From DASSQJ01 sp963773655 (GTDB lineage Bacteria > Actinomycetota > Actinomycetes > Actinomycetales > Dermatophilaceae), in contig CAVZBX010000006.1 of NCBI GenBank assembly GCA_963773655.1, forward strand, positions 186,001 to 250,000: 64,000 nucleotides of DNA, given 5' to 3'. Every line of letters begins with the position of its first letter. Position 1 is the first letter of the stretch. A program made the translations under genes and the position numbers. This document shows, piece after piece, positions 60,067 through 64,000 of this stretch. The notes beneath the pieces are model-generated. The model saw only the letters and a program-made list of their open reading frames with translations, searched no databases and was not told where the DNA came from.

Positions 60067-61245
60067 ATGCCCCGCTCCGTCCTGCGCACCGCCCTCGCGG
60101 CCGGTGCCGCCGCGCTCGTGACCCTGACCCTCGCCGCGGCTCCCGCCGCGTCGGCGCCCCCGGGGTCGGCACCGGGCAAGCCGGTCACCGTGATGACGCG
60201 CAACCTCTACCTCGGCGCCGACATCAACCGGCCGGTCGAGGCGGCCCTGGCGGCACAGGCGGCGGGCGCCTCCCCACAGGAGGTGGTCTACGCCCTCGCG
60301 GTCGCCACCGACTTCACCCGCCGCATCGTCGACGCCACCGACTTCCCCACCCGCGCCGGCCTGCTCGCGCGCGAGCTGGCGACCGCCCGCCCCGACCTCG
60401 TCGGCCTCCAGGAGGTCGCCCTCTGGCGCTCCGGGCCGTACGAGCCGGGCAACGTCGGGGTGCCCAACGCCACCACCGTCGACTACGACTTCCTCCAGCT
60501 GCTGCTCGACGCCCTCGCGGCCGCGGGTACCCCCTACGAGGCGGCCGTCGTCGGCACCCGCGCCGACGTCGAGGCGCCGGCGTTCACCGCCACGATGCAG
60601 GACCCGCGCGACATCCGCCTGACGATGCACGACGTCATCCTCGTGCGCGCCGACACCGGCACGCGGGTGCGCGACACCGGTGACGCCATCTACGACGTCA
60701 ACCTGCCGGTCACGATCGCCGGCGTCGCGATGAACTTCTCGCGGGGCTACCAGTGGGCCGACGTCCGCAGCGGCTCGCGCACCTTCCGGTTCGTCAACAC
60801 CCACCTCGAGGCGTTCAGCTCCGACATCGCCCTCGCCCAGGCGGTCCAGGTGGTCGGCGAGGCGACGGCGCCCACGGGCACGACGGTGTTCGTCTGCGAC
60901 TGCAACTCCGACCCCCTCGACGGCCGGGTGAAGCCGATCGACACCTACCCCCACAAGGCGGCGTACGACTTCATCACCGGGCCGGGCGGGTACAGCGACC
61001 AGTGGCTGGAGTGGGCACCGGCCGAGGAGGGTTGGACCTCCGGCCTCTCCGAGACGGTCGACGACCCGACCCCGGACGGGTTCGACCACCGCATCGACAT
61101 GGTGTTCTCGCACACCGCGGACGGTGCGCCCCTCGTGGTCGACCGCGGTGACGTGACCGGCGACGAGCTCGCCGACCGCGACCCGGCCACCGGGCTGTGG
61201 CCGTCCGACCACGCCGGGGTCGTGCTGCGCCTGCGCGGCCTCTGA
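60067..61245 (+). CDS. Secreted endonuclease/exonuclease/phosphatase-fold protein
   Basis: A 392-residue exported protein with a Sec signal (RSVLRTALAAGAAALVTLTLAAAPAASA). The EEP fold shows NLYLGADIN, LQEVALW, NFSRGYQWADV, VNTHLEAF, CDCNSDPLDGR and the final SDHAGVVLRL, giving the catalytic Glu, Asp, Asn and His set. Secreted members are phosphodiesterases such as nucleases or lipid phosphatases. The substrate is not evident. ATG at 60067 follows GAGGAGA. Confidence 0.9.
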   Translation: MPRSVLRTALAAGAAALVTLTLAAAPAASAPPGSAPGKPVTVMTRNLYLGADINRPVEAALAAQAAGASPQEVVYALAVATDFTRRIVDATDFPTRAGLLARELATARPDLVGLQEVALWRSGPYEPGNVGVPNATTVDYDFLQLLLDALAAAGTPYEAAVVGTRADVEAPAFTATMQDPRDIRLTMHDVILVRADTGTRVRDTGDAIYDVNLPVTIAGVAMNFSRGYQWADVRSGSRTFRFVNTHLEAFSSDIALAQAVQVVGEATAPTGTTVFVCDCNSDPLDGRVKPIDTYPHKAAYDFITGPGGYSDQWLEWAPAEEGWTSGLSETVDDPTPDGFDHRIDMVFSHTADGAPLVVDRGDVTGDELADRDPATGLWPSDHAGVVLRLRGL

Positions 61246-61288
61246 GCTCGCGCTGGGCGGGACCCGCGGCGCGTGACACGCTGAGGGG

Positions 61289-61777
61289 ATGCCGAAGCTC
61301 CTCGTCGTGCACCACTCCCCGACGCGGCCGACAGGGGCACTCCTGGACGCGGCCGTGGCCGGCGCCGGTGACCCCGCGATCGTCGGGGTGGAAGTGGTGG
61401 TCCGGCCCGCGCTGTCGGCCACGGCCGAGGACGTGCTCGCCGCCGACGGCTACCTCCTCGGCACGACGGCCAACTTCGGCTACATGTCAGGGGCGCTGAA
61501 GCACTTCTTCGACTCGACGTTCCTCGCGGTCGGCGGGCAGCTGGACGGGTTGCCGGACCGCGGCGGCCCGAGCACGGCGGGGCGGCCGTTCGGGCTCTGG
61601 GTCCACGGCCGCTACGACACGGTCGGCGCCGTCCGGTCGGTGCTCTCCGTCGTGGGCGGGCTGCGATGGGTGCAGGCGGCCGACGTGCTCGACGTCATGG
61701 GGGACGTCACGGAGCAGGACACCGAGCGGGCATACGAGCTCGGCGCCACCCTGTCCGCGCTGGTCTCGGACCCCTGA
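61289..61777 (+). CDS. Flavodoxin-fold (NADPH-dependent FMN reductase-like) protein
   Basis: A 162-residue protein with the FMN-binding pattern LLVVHHSPTRPTGALLDA at the start, then LLGTTANFGYMSGALKHFFDSTF and PFGLWVHGRYDTVGA. It probably is an NAD(P)H:quinone or FMN reductase. A -10-like CACGCT lies 7 bases before the ATG. It is co-directional with the PadR operon but separated from it by 131 bases that contain the operator. Confidence 0.85.
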   Translation: MPKLLVVHHSPTRPTGALLDAAVAGAGDPAIVGVEVVVRPALSATAEDVLAADGYLLGTTANFGYMSGALKHFFDSTFLAVGGQLDGLPDRGGPSTAGRPFGLWVHGRYDTVGAVRSVLSVVGGLRWVQAADVLDVMGDVTEQDTERAYELGATLSALVSDP

Positions 61778-61845
61778 CCCTGCGGGATCGCCTCCTGCGG
61801 CGTGCGGCCGGTCCGGCCCGGGGTCGACGGCGCGCTGGCGTAGGG

Positions 61846-61893
61846 CACTACTCAGTGATACTGTGTACTGGTAGTCAGCAACACTGAGTAGTG
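61846..61893 (+). promoter_or_regulatory. Inverted-repeat operator of the padR operon
   Basis: CACTACTCAGTG (61846-61857) and CACTGAGTAGTG (61882-61893) are perfect inverted repeats across 24 bases. Each 12-mer is itself a CACT-N4-AGTG dyad, so there may be two repressor dimer sites. TACTG/GTACT elements between them could hold the promoter. The right arm ends 15 bases before the padR GTG, so the site is the obvious place for autorepression. Confidence 0.75.
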
Positions 61894-61908
61894 GGTGAGG
61901 GAGCGGAC

Positions 61909-62238
61909 GTGGGCCGGCAGATGACCGAGATGCTCAAGGGCACGCTCGAGGGCATCGTCCTCGCACTGCTGCGCGACCGCCCGGCGTACGGCTACGAGAT
62001 CACCGCGTGGCTGCGCGACAACGGCTTCACCGACATCGCCGAGGGCACCGTCTACGCCCTGCTCGTCCGCGTCGAGCAGCGCGGGCTCGTCGACGTGGAG
62101 CGGGTCCCGTCCGAGAAGGGACCTCCCCGGAAGGTGTACTCCCTCAACGCCCAGGGCGCGGCCCACCTCGACGAGTTCTGGAGGACCTGGAGCTTCCTCT
62201 CCGAACGGCTCGACACGCTCCACGAAGGAGGACGATGA
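61909..62238 (+). CDS. PadR-family transcriptional regulator
   Basis: A 109-residue winged-helix repressor: MLKGTLEGIVLALLRDRPAYGYEITAWLRDNGFTDIAEGTVYALLVRVEQRGLVDVE, then the wing RVPSEKGPPRKVYSLNAQGAAHLDEFW and a C-terminal helix. PadR proteins usually repress an adjacent exporter until an aromatic or drug ligand binds. GTG at 61909 has GGGAG 6 bases upstream. The stop overlaps the DUF1048 start. Confidence 0.93.
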   Translation: MGRQMTEMLKGTLEGIVLALLRDRPAYGYEITAWLRDNGFTDIAEGTVYALLVRVEQRGLVDVERVPSEKGPPRKVYSLNAQGAAHLDEFWRTWSFLSERLDTLHEGGR

Positions 62239-62612
62239 CCATGCGGATCACCGAGCTGACATCGAAGGTCATCGGCGAGAAGCGCCGGTGGCGGCAGTAC
62301 AAGGCCCGCGTCGCTGCGCTGCCACCCCACCACCGCGCCGCGGCACAGGGTGTCGAGCGCTACCTGATGATGGCCGGCGGCGTCGCCGACGGCGAGACGG
62401 CCACCCGGATGCTCGAGGACCTCGCCGACCTGTTCGAGCAGAGCGCGGCCGACGGCTCGTCGGTGCGCGACGTCGTCGGCGACGACCCCGTCGAGTTCGT
62501 CGAGACGTTCATCCGCAACTACGCCGACGGCAGCTGGCTGCGCAAGGAGCGCGAGCGCCTGGTGCACACCATCGACGCCGCCGAGGCCGCGGAGCGCGGG
62601 GGCGCGCGATGA
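62235..62612 (+). CDS. DUF1048 family protein
   Basis: A 125-residue helical protein starting MTMRITELTSKVIGEKRRWRQYKARVAALP, with the DUF1048 pattern ETATRMLEDLADLFEQSAADGSSVRDVVGDDPVEFVETFIRNY. DUF1048 genes are often found next to PadR regulators and ABC exporters, and their role is not known. It overlaps padR (ATGA) and the ABC ATPase gene (ATGA). Confidence 0.9.
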   Translation: MTMRITELTSKVIGEKRRWRQYKARVAALPPHHRAAAQGVERYLMMAGGVADGETATRMLEDLADLFEQSAADGSSVRDVVGDDPVEFVETFIRNYADGSWLRKERERLVHTIDAAEAAERGGAR

Positions 62613-63385
62613 CGGCCGCCACGATCAGCGTCCGCGGCCTCGAGAAGGCCTTCGGCGACCACCCGGTGCTGCGCGGCGTCGACCTCGAGCTGGCGCCGGG
62701 CGACATCGTGGCCCTGCTGGGGTCCAACGGCGCCGGCAAGACCACGCTCGTGCGCATCCTCGCCACGCTGCTGGCGGCCGACGCAGGGACGGCCGCTGTG
62801 GCGGGGGCCGACGTCTCGGAACGGCCGGCCGACGTGCGGGCGTCGATCAGTCTCACCGGGCAGTTCGCGGCGGTCGACGACGTGCTGACGGCCCGGGAGA
62901 ACCTCGTCCTCGTGGGCCGGCTGCGGCACCAGCCCGAGCCGAGGGGCCTGGCCGACCGGCTGCTCGCCCGGTTCGGGCTCACCGATGCCGCCGACCGGCG
63001 GGCGGCCGCCCTCTCCGGAGGGATGCGGCGCCGGCTCGATCTCGCGATGGGCCTCGTGGGGAACCCGCCCGTGGTGCTCCTCGACGAGCCGACCACCGGG
63101 CTCGATCCCGAGGCGCGACTGGAGGTGTGGGAGGCGGTCCGCGAGCTCGCCGACAGCGGGACCACCGTGCTCCTCACGACCCAGCACCTCGAGGAGGCCG
63201 AGCAGCTGGCGCACCGGATCGCCGTCCTCCACGAGGGCCGCATCCTCGTCGACGGCACCCTCGACGAGCTCCGGGCCCTGCTGCCCCCGGCCCGGGTCGA
63301 GTACGTCAGGAAGGAGCCCACCCTCGAGGACGTCTTCCTCGCCCTCGTCGCCGGCTCCGGCACGACCGGAAGGACCCCCCGATGA
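62609..63385 (+). CDS. ABC transporter ATP-binding protein (drug-resistance exporter type)
   Basis: A 258-residue ATPase with Walker A GSNGAGKTT (38-46), Q-loop SLTGQFAAVDDVLTARENLVL, signature LSGGM (135-139), Walker B VVLLDEPTTGLDP and H-loop TTQHLEEAEQL. The SLTGQ and DxLTxREN pattern is that of the DrrA-like subfamily. The C-terminus ends in TLEDVFLALV as in this group. It energises the permease downstream, whose start overlaps it (ATGA). Confidence 0.95.
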   Translation: MTAATISVRGLEKAFGDHPVLRGVDLELAPGDIVALLGSNGAGKTTLVRILATLLAADAGTAAVAGADVSERPADVRASISLTGQFAAVDDVLTARENLVLVGRLRHQPEPRGLADRLLARFGLTDAADRRAAALSGGMRRRLDLAMGLVGNPPVVLLDEPTTGLDPEARLEVWEAVRELADSGTTVLLTTQHLEEAEQLAHRIAVLHEGRILVDGTLDELRALLPPARVEYVRKEPTLEDVFLALVAGSGTTGRTPR

Positions 63386-64000
63386 CCGCCAACGCCGCCG
63401 GCGACACCGTCTTCCTCCTGGGCCGCAGCCTGCGCCACGTCGTCCGCAGCGCCGACACCGTCGTCACGACGGCGGTCATGCCGGTGGCGTTCCTGCTCCT
63501 GTTCGTCTACGTCCTCGGCGGCGCCATCGAGTCCGGGTCGGAGCCGTACGTCGCCTACCTGCTGCCCGGCATCCTCGTCATCACCATTGCGTCCGGGGTC
63601 TCCTACACCGCGTACCGGCTCTTCCAGGACGTGCACAGCGGGATGGTCGAACGGTTCCGCTCGATGCCCATCTCGCGGTCCTCGGTGCTGTGGGCCCACG
63701 TGCTCGCCTCGCTCGCCGCCACCCTGACCTCGGTGGCCGTGGTCGTGCTCGTCGCCGTTGCGATGGGCTTCCGCAGTGACGCAGGGGTGCTGGCCTGGAC
63801 GGAGGTCGCCGGCCTCCTCGTCCTGCTCACCCTGGCGCTGACCTGGCTCGCGGTCATCCCCGGGCTCACCGCGACGTCCGTCGACGGCGCGAGCGCGTTC
63901 TCGTACCCGCTGATCCTCCTGCCCTTCGTCAGCTCGGCGTTCGTGCCGACCGACTCGATGCCGGGGCCGGTCCGGGCGTTCGCCGAGCACCAGCCCGTGA
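63382..64000 (+). CDS. ABC transporter permease (DrrB-like), 3' end cut off
   Basis: The first 206 residues are visible: an ABC-2-type permease with FLLGRSLRHVVRSADTVVTTAVMPV, then five hydrophobic segments and EHQPV at the edge. The motif TALAWTEVAG-like stretches and PFVSSAFVPTDSMP fit the DrrB family of about 250-280 residues. It pairs with the ATPase gene to export a hydrophobic compound. The window ends inside the gene. Confidence 0.9.
   Translation, partial: MTANAAGDTVFLLGRSLRHVVRSADTVVTTAVMPVAFLLLFVYVLGGAIESGSEPYVAYLLPGILVITIASGVSYTAYRLFQDVHSGMVERFRSMPISRSSVLWAHVLASLAATLTSVAVVVLVAVAMGFRSDAGVLAWTEVAGLLVLLTLALTWLAVIPGLTATSVDGASAFSYPLILLPFVSSAFVPTDSMPGPVRAFAEHQPV

Noticed and set aside
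61846..64000. Antibiotic biosynthesis cluster suggested by the DrrA/DrrB-like exporter
   Set aside because: No biosynthetic gene lies nearby; PadR-ABC export operons are common outside such clusters.
1..64000. CRISPR array, prophage or integrative element
   Set aside because: No direct-repeat arrays, phage structural genes, integrases or composition islands were seen in reading both strands.

Overview
The window is very GC-rich, densely packed DNA from an actinobacterium (Actinomycetota). The gene content fits Micrococcales or Propionibacteriales, and an Intrasporangiaceae-like genome is my best guess with low confidence. Supporting points are F420-type enzymes (PPOX, LLM), DUF1206/DUF2510/DUF4446/DUF5926 proteins, a SigB/SigF-family sigma factor with a matching promoter, many GTG starts, and many starts that sit 6-7 nt after a -10 box (leaderless transcripts). 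I see no rRNA, tRNA, CRISPR array, insertion sequence or prophage. Most of the window looks like ordinary chromosome.

Layout. 1-3 kb: a partial PPOX protein and a feoABC ferrous-iron operon (minus). 3-5 kb: bioF-bioD. 5-13 kb: a NarL-type two-component pair, a low-molecular-weight phosphatase, a reductase, purB, a SulP transporter and a YjbR protein. 13-16 kb: a copper locus with an intact CsoR-type operator, a wrecked csoR gene and an intact copA. 16-28 kb: housekeeping genes (SpoU methyltransferase, two overlapping PAP2 genes, serS, an antiporter, a lipid kinase, zwf). 28-33 kb: a lipid-remodelling group (HAD-PlsC fusion, patatin, second PlsC) plus a META protein. 32.6-41 kb: pheA, DUF4446 and an envelope glycosylation cluster (GT87, alkaline-phosphatase-like membrane protein, GT-C mannosyltransferase, GT2, DUF5926); three of these five large genes carry single-base frameshifts. 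41-47 kb: an anti-sigma-type ATPase, glycerophosphodiesterase, a sigma factor plus Ogt, a secreted protein, a KefB-type antiporter and an MFS protein. 47.8-52 kb: a two-gene operon of an enolase-superfamily enzyme and a giant FAD/Fe-S D-2-hydroxyacid dehydrogenase. 52-55 kb: a second CsoR-type operator between a duplicated-domain protein and a two-gene cassette (52-aa Cys-rich protein plus membrane protein), which abuts an F420-dependent oxidoreductase gene lacking its 5' end. 55-62 kb: a SigB-type sigma factor, a small gene with a textbook GGGTAC promoter, a serine hydrolase and small enzymes. 61.8-64 kb: a PadR-DUF1048-ABC exporter operon behind a strong inverted-repeat operator, cut by the window end.

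The most distinctive signals are (i) two CsoR-type operators in one window with the local repressor destroyed, the second serving an uncharacterised Cys-rich/membrane cassette; (ii) a pair of structured intergenic palindromes sharing the same core about 19.5 kb apart; (iii) a high density of frameshifts in the envelope glycosylation cluster; and (iv) the regular leaderless-promoter geometry across the window. Starts were chosen from ribosome-binding sites, 4-base stop/start overlaps, or -10 boxes. Family assignments rest on recognised motifs; no database search was run.
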